From assembly GCF_026151205.1 (NCBI RefSeq), contig NC_087076.1, positions 558,001 to 622,000 on the forward strand: DNA of 64,000 bases, given 5' to 3'. The notes under the pieces are model-generated. The model was not told the DNA's origin. It did not search any database and worked only from the letters and a program-made list of their open reading frames with translations. Each line of letters opens with the position of its first letter. Within the stretch, counting starts at the first letter, position 1. Both the position numbers and the translations under genes were made by a program. This DNA comes from Bolinopsis microptera. Lineage: Eukaryota; Ctenophora; Tentaculata; Lobata; Bolinopsidae. Shown piece by piece: positions 37,201 through 52,200 of the stretch.

Positions 37201-40200
37201 ACTGTCCTATTAATTAAATACCCTGCTACTCCTTCCATTACATACCTTGGTAACTGTCCTAATAATTAAATACCCTGCTGCTCCTTCCATTACATACCTT
37301 GGTAACTGTCCTAATAATTAAATACCCTGCTACTCCTTCCATTACATACCTTGGTAACTGTCCTAATAATTAAATACCCTGCTACTCCTTCCATTACATA
37401 CCTTGGTAACTGTCCTATAATTAAATACCCTGCTACTCCTTCCATTACATACCTTGGTAACTGTCCTAATAATTAAATACCCTGCTACTCCTTCCATTAC
37501 ATACCTTGGTAACTGTCCTAATAATTAAATACCCTGCTACTCCTTCCATTACATACCTTGGTAAACTGTTCTGATAATTAAATACCCTGCTACTCCTTCC
37601 ATTACATACCTTGGTAACTGTCCTGATAATTAAATACCCTGCTACTCCTTCCATTACATACCTTGGTAACTGTCCTATTAATTAAATACCCTGCTACTCC
37701 TTCCATTACATACCTTGGTAACTGTCCTAATAATTAAATACCCTGCTACTCCTTCCATTACATACCTTGGTAACTGTCCTAATAATTAAATACCCTGCTA
37801 CTCCTTCCATTACATACCTTGGTAACTGTCCTAATAATTAAATACCCTGCTACTCCTTCCATTACATACCTTGGTAACTGTTCTATTAATTAAATACCCT
37901 GCTACTCCTTCCATTACATACCTTGGTAACTGTCCTGATAATTAAATACTCTGCTACTCCTTCCATTACATACCTTGGTAACTGTCCTAATAATTAAATA
38001 CCCTGCTACTCCTTCCATTACATACCTTGGTAACTGTCCTAATAATTAAATACCCTGCTACTCCTTCCATTACATACCTTGGTTACTGTCCTAATAATTA
38101 AATACACTGCTACTCCTTCCATTACATACCTTGGTAACTGTCCTAATAATTAAATACCCTGCTACTCCTTCCATTACATACCTTGGTAACTGTCCTGATA
38201 ATTAAATACCCTGCTACTCCTTCCATTACATACCTTGGTAACTGTCCTAATAATTAAATACCCTGCTGCTCCTTCCATTACGTTCTTTTTCCGGGATTGT
38301 TGAGTGGCATTTGCGGTTCAGTTTAACGAATTCATGCAATAAACTCAGCTCATCCAGCCGCCCCCCCTCCCCCTCCCCCTCCCCCTCCCCCTCCCCCTCC
38401 CCCTCCCCCTCCCTCCCTCCCTCCCCTCCCTCCCTCCCCCTCCCCCTCCCTCCCCTCCCCCCCTCCCCCCCCCCCCCTCTCTCCCCCCTCAGCTACCCGG
38501 GGAGATGGATATAATATATTTGTGGTCTCATTACACAGTGTATATATAATATGACACAGTGCTTCCTGATATTTATAGAATTATACCCGGTTATTCCCCG
38601 ACCAGATGTCGGAACGTGACAATTTAAAATATGGATGAAAATTGAAAATCCGTAAGACCAACCTCTGATCTCCACTGCCGAATATAAGAAATAGCGAACA
38701 TCTGTCCCCGTTCGTCAATATCCCAACATTGAGCAGAATCTTAAAGCAGAGGGACACTAGATCGAGATCCTGAGCGATGTCTCTGACAAGCTCCATCATA
38801 AGGTCAGGCTCGTTCAGCTGCCTCCATTCCTCACGGGACCTCCGCCGTGCTGAGGGCTCTTCTGAAGGGTTCTTGCTTTTAGTGGGCAAACAAGCGGGGG
38901 GTTCAGAGACCAGGGAGATTTTCCGGGTCTTATTAGAAAAACAACCAGAGAGAAAGCTGAACAAGCTGGCGAGGTTTCGCATACGAATTCTCTGAGAAGA
39001 AACTGGACAAAAGTGTGTGTACATTGTAATAATAGCTACTACACAGTACCTATACTGCTCCTACTGTTGTCATTCTAGTATAAATTAGTTCGTGAATTAC
39101 TTACCACCAAACAAAGATAGAATACCTATCACATGCTACACATTAAAATGTTTCTCAATTCTCGCTGCTCGAAATTATGCCTAAATAATTCTGATTGTAC
39201 TGACATGCCTTTAATATGATTAACAAGGAATTTAGGAATTTTCAAAGAAGAGACGGAATTTCCATAAGTACAAGTACAAGTACAAAGACGGAAAAGCCGA
39301 AGGTTTCTGATGAAATAAGTTTTATTTGACATCATGTTTGGCTGGCAGTGGAGTGGTCATCATAACTAATAGTGAATAGTAATAACTATCATTGTTCACC
39401 GGTGCCAGCCATATTTGGTCCAATTTCGGCTAAATTTTGCCAAATCATCTTAACATGTCCAATTCTTCAGAAAGGAGTGACGGAACAGAGCCTGTATTTT
39501 AACAGCAGCGCGAAAAAACAGGCAATATGATTACCCCCCCCCCTCCCTTAATACTTACCTCCAGGTTCGCCTGGGAGCTGTAGATTAGTCGGGAGCAGGG
39601 AGCGGATGTTGATGAGATCGTCCGAGAAGGACCTGGGGAGAAAGTTCATGTCAGTTTGTAGAATTAGTCTCATCTGGTATCATAGAGTGTAAGCAGTGTG
39701 GAAACTGAGGAAATAGTGAAATAGAGAAATAGAGAAATAGTGAAATAGTGAAGTAGTGAAGTAGTGAAGTAGTGAAATAGTGACATAGAAAAATAGTGAA
39801 ATAGTGAAATAGAAAAATAGTGAAGTAGTGAAGTAGAAAAATAGTGAAGTAGTGAAGTAGAGAAGTAATGAAATGGTGAAATAGTGAAATAGTGAAATAG
39901 AAAAATAGTGAAATAGTGAAATAGAAAAATAGTGAAGTAGTGAAGTAGAAAAATAGTGAAGTAGAGAAGTAGTGAAATGGTGAAATAGTGAAATAGAAAA
40001 ATAGTGAAATAGTGAAATAGAAAAATAGTGAAGTAGTGAAGTAGAAAAATAGTGAAGTAGTGAAGTAGAGAAGTAGTGAAGTGGTGAAATAGTGAAATAG
40101 TGAAATAGAAAAATAGTGAAATAGAAAAATAGTGAAGTAGTGAAGTAGAAAAATAGTGAAGTAGTGAAGTAGAGAAGTAGTGAAGTGGTGAAATAGTGAA

Positions 40201-43200
40201 ATAGTGAAATAGAAAAATAGTGAAATAGTGAAATAGAAAAATAGTGAAGTAGTGAAGTAGAAAAATAGTGAAGTAGTGAAGTAGAGAAGTAGTGAAATGG
40301 TGAAATAGTGACGTTTGGGCACGTTAAAACAACACAAGGGTTACGTAATACTACTGGTTACGCTGTCTAAACAGAGGAAGTTACTTTGTTACATGCTATT
40401 TACAGTTCATATCAATGTTATAATATGTATTATTGTGGGTGTCTGCTGACAGAGCTATAGCTAGGAAGCTTAATAACGAGTCCAGGCTTATATTATTAGT
40501 TATTCATTGCAGTTACCATAACCCACCTCACAAATCACAATACACAGTACCTTCAGGTACCTATACTACAGGTACCTATACAGTACCTATACTACAGGTA
40601 GCTATATACAGGTACCTATATACAGTACCTATACTACAGGTAGCTATATACAGGTACCTATATACAGTACCTATACTACAGGTAGCTATATACAGGTACC
40701 TATATACAGTACCTATACTACAGGTAGCTATATACAGGTACCTATATACAATACCTATACTACAGGTAGCTATATACAGGTACCTATATACAGTACCTAT
40801 ACTGCAGGTACCTACACACAGTACCTATACTACAGGTACCTACACACAGTACCTACACAGTACCTATACTGCAGGTACCTACACAGTACCTACACAGTAC
40901 CTATACTTCAGGTACCTATATACAGTACCTATACTACAGGTACCTATATACAGTACCTATACTACAGGTACCTATATACAATACCTATACTACAGGTAGC
41001 TATATACAGTACCTATATACAGTACCTACACAGTACCTACACACAGTACCTATACTACAGGTACCTATACTTCAGGTACCTATACTACAGGTACCTATAC
41101 TACAGGTACCTACACACAGTACCTACACAGTACCTATACTGCAGGTACCTACACAGTACCTACACAGTACCTATACTTCAGGTACCTATATACAGTACCT
41201 ATACTACAGGTACCTATATACAATACCTATACTACAGGTAGCTATATACAGGTACCTATATACAATACCTATACTACAGGTACCTATATACAATACCTAT
41301 ACTACAGGTACCTATATACAGTACCTATACTACAGGTAGCTATATACAGTACCTATATACAGTACCTACACAGTACCTACACACAGTACCTATACTACAG
41401 GTACCTATACTTCAGGTACCTATACTACAGGTACCTATACTACAGGTACCTACACACAGTACCTACACAGTACCTATACTGCAGGTACCTACACAGTACC
41501 TACACAGTACCTATACTTCAGGTACCTATATACAGTACCTATACTACAGGTACCTATATACAATACCTATACTACAGGTAGCTATATACAGGTACCTATA
41601 TACAATACCTATACTACAGGTACCTATATACAATACCTATACTACAGGTACCTATATACAGTACCTATACTACAGGTACCTATATACAATACCTATACTA
41701 CAGGTACCTATATACAGTACCTATACTACAGGTACCTATATACAATACCTATACTACAGGTAGCTATATACAGGTACCTATATACAATACCTATACTACA
41801 GGTACCTATATACAGTACCTATACTACAGGTAGCTATATACAGTACCTATATACAGTACCTACACAGTACCTACACACAGTACCTATACTTCAGGTACCT
41901 ATACTTCAGGTACCTATACTTCAGGTACCTTTATACATTACAGGGTTGTATCTCCACAATGTACACGCTAAAATGAGGGATCTGCAAGAATTATCGGAAT
42001 GTGATTGTGACGGAGAAGTGTTGAGAGCTCTCTCAGTACAGCTCACAGAGCTGTGTGTGTAATTACAGGCGTGTAGGGTGCTGTGTGTGTAATTACAGGC
42101 GTGTAGGGTGCTGTGTGTGTAATTACAGGCGTGTAGGGTGCTGTGTGTGTGTAATTACAGGCGTGTAGGGTGCTGTGTGTGTGTAATTACAGGCGTGTAG
42201 GGTGCTGTGTGTGTGTAATTACAGGCGTGTAGGGTGCTGTGTGTGTAATTACAGGCGTGTAGGGTGCTGTGTGTGTGTGTGTAATTACAGGCGTGTAGGG
42301 TGCTGTGTGTGTGTAATTACAGGCGTGTAGGGTGCTGTGTGTGTGTAATTACAGGCGTGTAGGGTGCTGTGTGTGTGTAATTAGAGGCGTGTAGGGTGCT
42401 GTGTGTGTGTAATTAGAGGCGTGTAGGGTGCTGTGTGTGTGTGTGTAATTACAGGCGTGTAGGGTGCTGTGTGTGTGTAATTACAGGCGTGTAGGGTGCT
42501 GTGTGTGTGTAATTAGAGGCGTGTAGGGTGCTGTGTGTGTGTGTGTAATTACAGGCGTGTAGGGTGCTGTGTGTGTGTAATTACAGGCGTGTAGGGTGCT
42601 GTGTGTGTGTAATTACAGGCGTGTAGGGTGCTGTGTGTGTGTAATTACAGGCGTGTAGGGTGCTGTGTGTGTGTAATTACAGGCGTGTAGGGTGCTGTGT
42701 TTGTGTAATTACAGGCGTGTAGGGTGCTGTGTGTGTGTAATTACAGGCGTGTAGGGTGCTGTGTGTGTGTAATTACAGGCGTGTAGGGTGCTGTGTGTGT
42801 AATTACAGGCGTGTAGGGTGCTGTGTGTGTGTAATTACAGGCGTGTAGGGTGCTGTGTGTGTTTAATTACAGGCGTGTAGGGTGCTGTGTGTGTGTAATT
42901 ACAGGCGTGTAGGGTGCTGTGTGTGTGTAATTACAGGCGTGTAGGGTGCTGTGTGTGATAAAGCATTACTACTCATTAGTCTGAACTAATATACACTACT
43001 ACTGCTACTAACTATAATAGTCCGTGTAACAACGTAATATATTCACAGACTGTAACTATGACAACGAATATATACATTATACATATAGCGTAATTATGAC
43101 AAAGTATGTACACAGAGTGTAACTATGACAACATTTGTACACAGAGTGTAACTATGTCAACGTTTGTACACAGAATGTAACTATGACAACGTTTGTACAC

Positions 43201-46200
43201 AGAGTGTAACTATGACAACGTTTGTACACAGAATGTAACTATGACAACGTTTGTACACAGAGTGTAACTATGACAACGAATATATACATTATACATATAG
43301 CGTAATTATGACAAAGTATGTACACAGAGTGTAACTATGACAACATTTGTACACAGAGTGTAACTATGACAACGTTTGTACACAGAATGTAACTATGACA
43401 ACGTTTGTACACAGAGTGTAACTATGACAACGTTTGTACACAGAGTGTAACTATGACAACGTTTGTACACAGAATGTAACTATGACAAAGTATGTACACA
43501 GAGTTTAACTTTGACAACGTTTGTACACAGAGTGTAACTATGACAACGTTTGTACACAGAATGTAACTATGACAACGTTTGTACACAGAGTGTAACTATG
43601 ACAACTTTTGTACACAGAGTGTAACTATGACAACTTTTGTACACAGAGTGTAACTATGACAACGTTTTTACACAGAGTGTAACTATGACAACGAATATAT
43701 ACATTATACATATAGCGTAATTATGACAAAGTATGTACACAGAGTGTAACTATGACAACATTTGTACACAGAGTGTAACTATGACAACGTTTGTACACAG
43801 AATGTAACTATGACAACGTTTGTACACAGAGTGTAACTATGACAACGTTTGTACACAGAGTGTAACTATGACAACGTTTGTACACAGAATGTAACTATGA
43901 CAACGTTTGTACACAGAATGTAACTATGACAAAGTATGTACACAGAGTTTAACTTTGACAAAGTTTGTACACAGAGTGTAACTATGACAACGTTTGTACA
44001 CAGAATGTAACTATGACAACGTTTGTACACAGAGTGTAACTATGACAACTTTTGTACACAGAGTGTAACTATGACAACTTTTGTACACAGAGTGTAACTA
44101 TGACAACGTTTTTACACAGAGTGTAACTATGACAACGTATGCATTAGGGACGATAGGGTCGTTTTTATGATCCACCTTTTCTAGAGGACAAACCAAATTA
44201 CTAAACGCTATAACAAATCTATAGCATATTATATGCTTAAAATTTATTGGGCTACATTATATGAAGCCCAATAAATTTTGAGCATATATGCTATAGATTC
44301 GTTATAGCGTTTATTAATTTGGTTTGTCCTCTAGAAAAGGTGGGTATATGAACGACCCTATCGTCCCTAATGGGTTAAGGGGAGCTGAAGTTAAAAAACA
44401 AAATATTTGTAAAAGAACAATCGGCCGGTACTTGCAAATTAATCGTACAATTGAGAAAACATATTCTGAGATTCTGTGATTAAATTTATTTTGTTGATTA
44501 TGATGTTGTGACTAGGTGATTGCATAATTTATTGTTAATATAATATTATATTTCAGTATTATGTAACACGATGGAAATATTTTAAGCGGGCAATATCCTG
44601 TCCAAACCCTGGATATATAACATGAAGACTTTGTTGTAACTTTGTATGAAAAGCATTAATATTCTGTTTAAATGAAGGAGCATATGGCCTTGTACAATAG
44701 AGCTACAATAATTAATTACGCCATTACCCCCAAGTACCTTAATATTACCCCTGCGTACCTTAACATGACCCCTGCGTACCTTAACATTACCCCTGTGTAC
44801 CTTAATATTACCCCTGTGTACCTTAACATTACCCCTGCGTACCTTAACATTACCTCTGCGTACCTTAACATTACCCCTGCGTACCTTAACATTACCCCTG
44901 CGTACCTTAACGTTACCCCTGCGTACCTTAACGTTACCCCTGCGTACCTTAACATTACCCATGCGTACCTTAACATTACCCCTGCGTACCTTAACATTAC
45001 CCCTGCGTACCTTAACATTACCCCTGCGCACCTAAACATTACCCCTGCGTACCTTAACATTACCCCTGCGTACCTTAACATTACCCCTGCATACCTTAAC
45101 ATTACCCCTGCGTACCTTAACATTACCCCTGCGTACCTTAACATTACCCCTTCGTACCTTCACATTACCCATGCGTACCTTAACATTACCCCTGCGTACC
45201 TTAACATTACCCCTGCGTACCTTAACATTACCCCTGCGTACCTTAACATTACCCCTGCGTACCTTAACATTACCCCTGCGTACCTTAACATTACCCCTGC
45301 GTACCTTAACATTACCCCTGCGTACCTTAACATTACCCCTGCGTACCTTAACATTACCCCTGCGTACCTTAACATTACCCCTGCGTACCTTAACATTACC
45401 CCTGCGTACCTTAACATTACCCCTGCGTACCTTAACATTACCCCTGCGTACCTTAACATTACCCCTGCGTACCTTAACATTACCCCTGCGTACCTTAACA
45501 TTACCCCTGCGTACCTTAACATTACCCATGCGTACCTTAACATTACCCCTGCGTACCTTAACATTACCCCTGCGTACCTTAACATTACCCCTGCGTACCT
45601 TAACATTACCCCTGCGTACCTTAACATTACCCCTGCGTACCTTAACATTACCCCTGCGTACCTTAACATTACCCCTGCGTACATTAACATTACCCCTGCG
45701 TACCTTAACATTACCCCTGCGTACCTTAACATTACCCATCGACTTACGACTCGACTTAGGGCGACTTCAACGTCCGAACAGAGATAGTTTTATTCCAAAT
45801 CTGTCTATCCAGCATGAGTTTGTTAATCTCCTTGCTGTTGTCAAGCCCCGTGTCCTTCCTATCCGAAGGATGTCAATATAATATGTGAGGTTTGGTCTTC
45901 CCCGCGTACCTTAACATTACCCCTGTGTACCTTTATATTACCCCTGCGTACCTTAACATTACCCATGTGTTATTGCTGCGTACCTTAATATTACCCATGC
46001 GTACCTTAACATTACCCATGCGTACCTTAACATTACCCATGCGTACCTTAACATTACCCATGCGTACCTTAACATTACCCCTGCGCACTTTAACATTACC
46101 CCTGCGTACCTTAACATTACCCCTGCACTGCGTACCTTAACATTACCCATGCGTACCTTAACATTACCCCTGCGCACCTTAACATTACCCCTGCGTACCA

Positions 46201-49200
46201 TAACATTACCCCTGCGTACCTTAACATTACCCCTGCGTACCTTAACATTACCTCTGTGTTATTGCTGTGTACCTTAATCACCTTGTTAACGACGCAAAAT
46301 ATTCTTTCACAAATTGTGGCTGATAGTACAAATGTTTCAGACAGAAAGTGAGTATTATTGATGCATACAAAAACCTACTAAAGTGTTGCAATCTGTAATA
46401 CGTTATAACCAAGAACTACGTGCTCACATGACTAGCCCACGTGCTCACATGACTAGCCCACGTGCTCACATGACTAGCCCACGTGTTGAGCTGCTCACTA
46501 ATTGAAGTCCTTGGATCGAGCACGCGAAATGGTCTAACAGCTCTGTCGCTATTGTCAGGGTCGTGCTAATGGACATTACTCCAGTGTTATTGTTTTTATC
46601 TTTTTTGTAGACTGATAAATTGTAACCCGTTCTAGCACACAGTGTTATGAATATTGCGGCAACTATGACGTACGCTCGCTGTCCCCACCCCTCTATCTCT
46701 CCCTGCCCCTCTATCTCTCTTTGTCCCTCTTTCTCTCTTTGTCCCTCTATCTCTCTTTGTCCCTCTATCTCTCCCTGCCCCTTTATCTCTCCCTGCCCCT
46801 CTATCTCTCTTTGTCCCTCTTTCTCTCTTTGTCCCTCTATCTCTCCCTGCCCCTCTATCTCTCCATGTCCCCTCTATCTTTCCCTGCCCCTCTATCTCTC
46901 CCTGCCCCTTTATCTCTCCCTGCCCCTCTATCTCTCCATGTCCCTTTATCTCTCCCTGCCCCTTTATCTCTCCCTGCCCCTCTATCTCTCTTTGTCCCTC
47001 TTTCTCTCTTTGTCCCTCTATCTCTCCCTGCCCCTCTATCTCTCCATGTCCCCTTCATCTCTCCCCACCCCTCTATCTCTCCCTGCCCCTCTATCTCTCC
47101 CCACCCCTCTATCTCTCCATGTCCCCTTTATCTCTCCCCACCCCTCTATCTCCCCCTGCCCCTCTATCTCTCCATGTCCCTCTATCTCTCCATGTCCCCT
47201 TTCTCTCCCTGCCCCTCTATCTCTCCCTGCCCCTTTATCTCGTCTTGTCCCTCTATCTCTCCATGTCCCCTTATCTCTCGCTGCCCCTCTATCTTTCTTT
47301 GTCCCTTTATCTCTCCAATCTTCATGTCCCCTTATCTCTGAATCTCTCCCTACTCCTCTATCTCTCCCTCTATCTCTCTCTGCCCCCCTATCCCTCCCTG
47401 CCCCTCTATCTCTCTCTGCCCCTCTATCTCTCCCTCTATCTCTCTCTCCCTCTATCTCTCTCTCTCCCTCTATCTCTCTGCCCCTCTATTTTGTGAAACG
47501 CTTTGGGGGTGTGATGAATGAAAGGTACGATATTGCTCATATGACATCTTTTTAAAATTAACATCATGCAAACTTAGAAACTGTTTCTAAATGACTGGAC
47601 TATAGAAACTGTAGTCTCAGAGGCTATTTTTCTTAATGGCAACATGCACGCATTTCCCACAAACATGCCTGATTATACAAAATATACCGCCATTTAAATT
47701 GATACCTTTTAGACCCTTTTAGACCCTTTTAGAGGACAAGAGAACACTTATTTGCTAAGGTGTCTAACCACTAACAATGTGTTTAGTAGTTTAGTGGTTA
47801 GTAACCACATTAATTGTGCACTGTTTAATATTGTGCACTGTTTACTATTGTGTACTGTTTAATATTGTGCACTGTTTACAATTGTGTACTGTTTACTATT
47901 GTGCACTGTTTAATATTGTGCACTGTTTACAATTGTGCACTGTTCACAATTGTGCACTGTTTACTATTTAATCATTGATATATGAAACATTGTCACTCTT
48001 AAATATTAAAAGAGCAATATCCAAGAAAAGTAATTTATTAATAGAAATTAATAAAGGAGATGTTGTCATTAGAACTTATCAGTAGTCACAGTATAGCCAG
48101 CTAGTTAGAGCACATTTCACACTATCAGTAAAGATAAAGTCGCATCTTAATACAGACACATTGGCAAATCTTAATAATGTTACCCAGGTTACTAGGAAGT
48201 GAGACCGTAGAAGATACAAATCAACAAGTATTGTACACCAAGCCGCGAGAAGAGTTGACTCGGTTTGAGATAGACACAGAAATCACACTAGCACTAATCA
48301 TCTGACCCCTTTACCTTGCTTCATGGAAGTCAAACGTTCCCATTATCTCACTTTTATTTGTGCGAATTTATATAAAAACGACAAAACGACAAAAGCTTGC
48401 CGATCAAAACACTATACTAAGAAGCTTCCATATTCTAAAATAAATATTTTATTGGTGGGGGGGGGGGGGGCACTTCCCCCCTTTACTAGATGGGGGGGGG
48501 GCCGGGGGGACATGTCCCCCCTTTACTAGATGGGGGGGGGGGGAGGCGGGGGCACTTCCCTCCTTGACTAGATGGGGGGGGGGGGGCGGGGGGACATGTC
48601 CCCCCTTTACTAGATGCAATAGTCTTATCTATTAGTCAACGAAGAAAATTGTTTCGGCTACATCTCAATATTTTGAGTGCCATGTGGAGCGCAACTTCCA
48701 TGTAGCAGGGTAAATATAAGATCACTCAATAGCTCACTCATTCACCGTGCGTTACGATCGTTACTATGGTTACTTGCCATGAGTCCCGCCAAGTTGGTTG
48801 GTAGCTTCGTCTCGGGAAGTTAGTTCCCGTTTCCCGCGAACCATTTCCCGAGGCGAGTTGGGTGAGGGTCCGAGAAACCAAAGAGTGCCCAGACGCAAAA
48901 CCAGGAGGACAGCTGTTCCGGTTTTCGCTGCGCAGAAAGTTTGATATATATGAGAGTTACTAATGCGTTACTAATGCGTTACTAATGCGTTACTAATGAG
49001 TTATCAAAGCAATACTATTCAATTATTGATGGGTTACTAATGCTACAATGCGTCACCAACTTGTTTCACCATTTCACACGCGTTCTTGGCATAACCATCG
49101 TGCAAATTAATTAAGGGTTTATGTTTCAACTGTAGCTTTTAGGGACCTGTTATAATTTCTGGCACTATCTAGATCAATACTACATTCCCGCTCATCTGAT

Positions 49201-52200
49201 TTAACTGTACTGTTCTAAATCAATCAAGTGTACGGTCACTGTACACTCTACAGGTGACACTAAATATTGAAGTAGTTCTATAATCTAGCACACAGTTGAC
49301 AAGTAGTTCTATAATCTAGCACACAGTTGACAAGTAGTTCTATAATCTAGCACACAGTTGACAAGTAGTTCTATAATCTAGCACACAGTTGACAAGTAGT
49401 TCTATAATCTAGCACACAGTTGACAAGTAGTTCTATAATCTAGCACACAGTTGGCAAGTAGTTCTATAATCTAGCACACAGTTGACAAGTAGTTCTATAA
49501 TCTAGCACACATTTGACAGGTAGTTCTATAATCTAGCACACAGTTGGCAAGTAGTTCTATAATCTAGCACACAGTTGACAAGTAGTTCTATAATCTAGCA
49601 CACAGTTGACAGGTAGTTCTATAATCTAGCACACAGTTGACAAGTAGTTCTATAATCTAGCACACAGTTGGCAAGTAGTTCTATAATCTAGCACACAGTT
49701 GACAAGTAGTTCTATAATCTAGCACACAGTTGGCAAGTAGTTCTATAATCTAGCACACAGTTGACAAGTAGTTCTATAATCTAGCACACAGTTGACAGGT
49801 AGTTCTATAATCTAGCACACAGTTGACAGGTAGTTCTATAATCTAGCACACAGTTGACAAGTAGTTCTATAATCTAGCACACAGTTGACAAGTAGTTCTA
49901 TAATCTAGCACACAGTTGGCAAGTAGTTCTATAATCTAGCACACAGTTGACAAGTAGTTCTATAATCTAGCACACAGTTGACAAGTAGTTCTATAATCTA
50001 GCACACAGTTGACAAGTAGTTCTATAATCTAGCACACAGTTGACAAGTAGTTCTATAATCTAGCACACAGTTGACAAGTAGTTCTATAATCTAGCACACA
50101 GTTGACAAGTAGTTCTATAATCTAGCACACAGTTGACAAGTAGTTCTAAAATCTAGCACACAGTTGACAAGTAGTTCTATAATCTAGCACACAGTTGACA
50201 AGTAGTTCTATAATCTAGCACACAGTTGACAAGTAGTTCTATAATCTAGCACACAGTTGGCAAGTAGTTCTATAATCTAGCACACAGTTGACAAGTAGTT
50301 CTATAATCTAGCACACAGTTGACAAGTAGTTCTATAATCTAGCACACAGTTGACAAGTAGTTCTATAATCTAGCACACAGTTGACAAGTAGTTCTATAAT
50401 CTAGCACACAGTTGACAAGTAGTTCTATAATCTAGCACACAGTTGACAAGTAGTTCTATAATCTAGCACACAGTTGACAAGTAGTTCTATAATCTAGCAC
50501 ACAGTTGACAAGTAGTTCTATAATCTAGCACACAGTTGACAAGTAGTTCTATAATCTAGCACACAGTTGACAAGTAGTTCTATAATCTAGCACACAGTTG
50601 ACAAGTAGTTCTATAATCTAGCACACAGTTGACAAGTAGTTCTATAATCTAGCACACAGTTGACAAGTAGTTCTATAATCTAGCACACAGTTGACAAGTA
50701 GTTCTATAATCTAGCACACAGTTGACAAGTAGTTCTATAATCTAGCACACAGTTGACAAGTAGTTCTATAATCTAGCACACAGTTGACAAGTAGTTCTAT
50801 AATCTAGCACACAGTTGACAAGTAGTTCTATAATCTAGCACACAGTTGACAAGTAGTTCTATAATCTAGCACACAGTTGACAAGTAGTTCTATAATCTAG
50901 CACACAGTTGACAGGTAGTTCTATAATCTAGCACACAGTTGACAAGTAGTTCTATAATCTAGCACACAGTTGACAAGTAGTTCTATAATCTAGCACACAG
51001 TTGACAAGTAGTTCTATAATCTAGCACACAGTTGACAAGTAGTTCTATAATCTAGCACACAGTTGACAGGTAGTTCTATAATCTAGCACACAGTTGACAA
51101 GTAGTTCTATAATCTAGCACACAGTTGACAAGTAGTTCTATAATCTAGCACACAGTTGACAAGTAGTTCTATAATCTAGCACAAGTTGACAGGTAGTTCT
51201 ATAATCTAGCACACAGTTGACAAGTAGTTCTATAATCTAGCACACAGTTGACAAGTAGTTCTATAATCTAGCACACAGTTGACAAGTAGTTCTATAATCT
51301 AGCACACAGTTGACAAGTAGTTCTATAATCTAGCACACAGTTGACAAGTAGTTCTATAATCTAGCACACAGTTGACAAGTAGTTCTAAAATCTAGCAAAC
51401 AGTTGACAAGTAGTTCTATAATCTAGCACACAGTTGACAAGTAGTTCTATAATCTAGCACACAGTTGACAAGTAGTTCTATAATCTAGCACACAGTTGAC
51501 AAGTAGTTCTATAATCTAGCACACAGTTGACAAGTAGTTCTATAATCTAGCACACAGTTGACAAGTAGTTCTATAATCTAGCACACAGTTGGCAAGTAGT
51601 TCTATAATCTAGCACACAGTTGACAAGTAGTTCTATAATCTAGCACACAGTTGACAAGTAGTTCTATAATCTAGCACACAGTTGGCAAGTAGTTCTATAA
51701 TCTAGCACACAGTTGACAGGTAGTTCTATAATCTAGCACACAATTGGCAAGTAGTTCTATAATCTAGCAAACAGTTGACGAGTAGTTCTATAATCTAGCA
51801 CACAGTTTACAAGTAGTTCTAAAATCTAGCACACAGTTGACAAGTAGTTCTATAATCTAGCACACAGTTGGCAAGTAGTTCTATAATCTAGCACACAGTT
51901 GACAAGTAGTTCTATAATCTAGCACACAGTTGACAAGTAGTTCTATAATCTAGCACACAGTTGACAGGTAGTTCTATAATCTAGCACACAGTTGACAAGT
52001 AGTTCTATAATCTAGCACACAGTTGACAAGTAGTTCTATAATCTAGCACACAGTTGACAAGTAGTTCTATAATCTAGCACACAGTTGACAAGTAGTTCTA
52101 TAATCTAGCACACAGTTGACAAGTAGTTCTATAATCTAGCACACAGTTGACAAGTAGTTCTATAATCTAGCACACAGTTGACAAGTAGTTCTATAATCTA

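Noticed and set aside
39651-40337. 228-codon Phe/Tyr/Ser frame
   Set aside because: A shadow of the 8-/9-bp array.
44582-46201. Frames of 140-371 codons on both strands
   Set aside because: A 21-bp unit divisible by three explains them; the unit is broken by a LINE fragment.
46647-47555. 300-codon Ser/Pro/Leu-rich frame
   Set aside because: Pure pyrimidine low-complexity sequence, open in overlapping frames.
48770-48850. tRNA-like sequence (ggttggtagcttcg)
   Set aside because: Only a D-arm-like fragment; no acceptor stem or T-arm could be paired.
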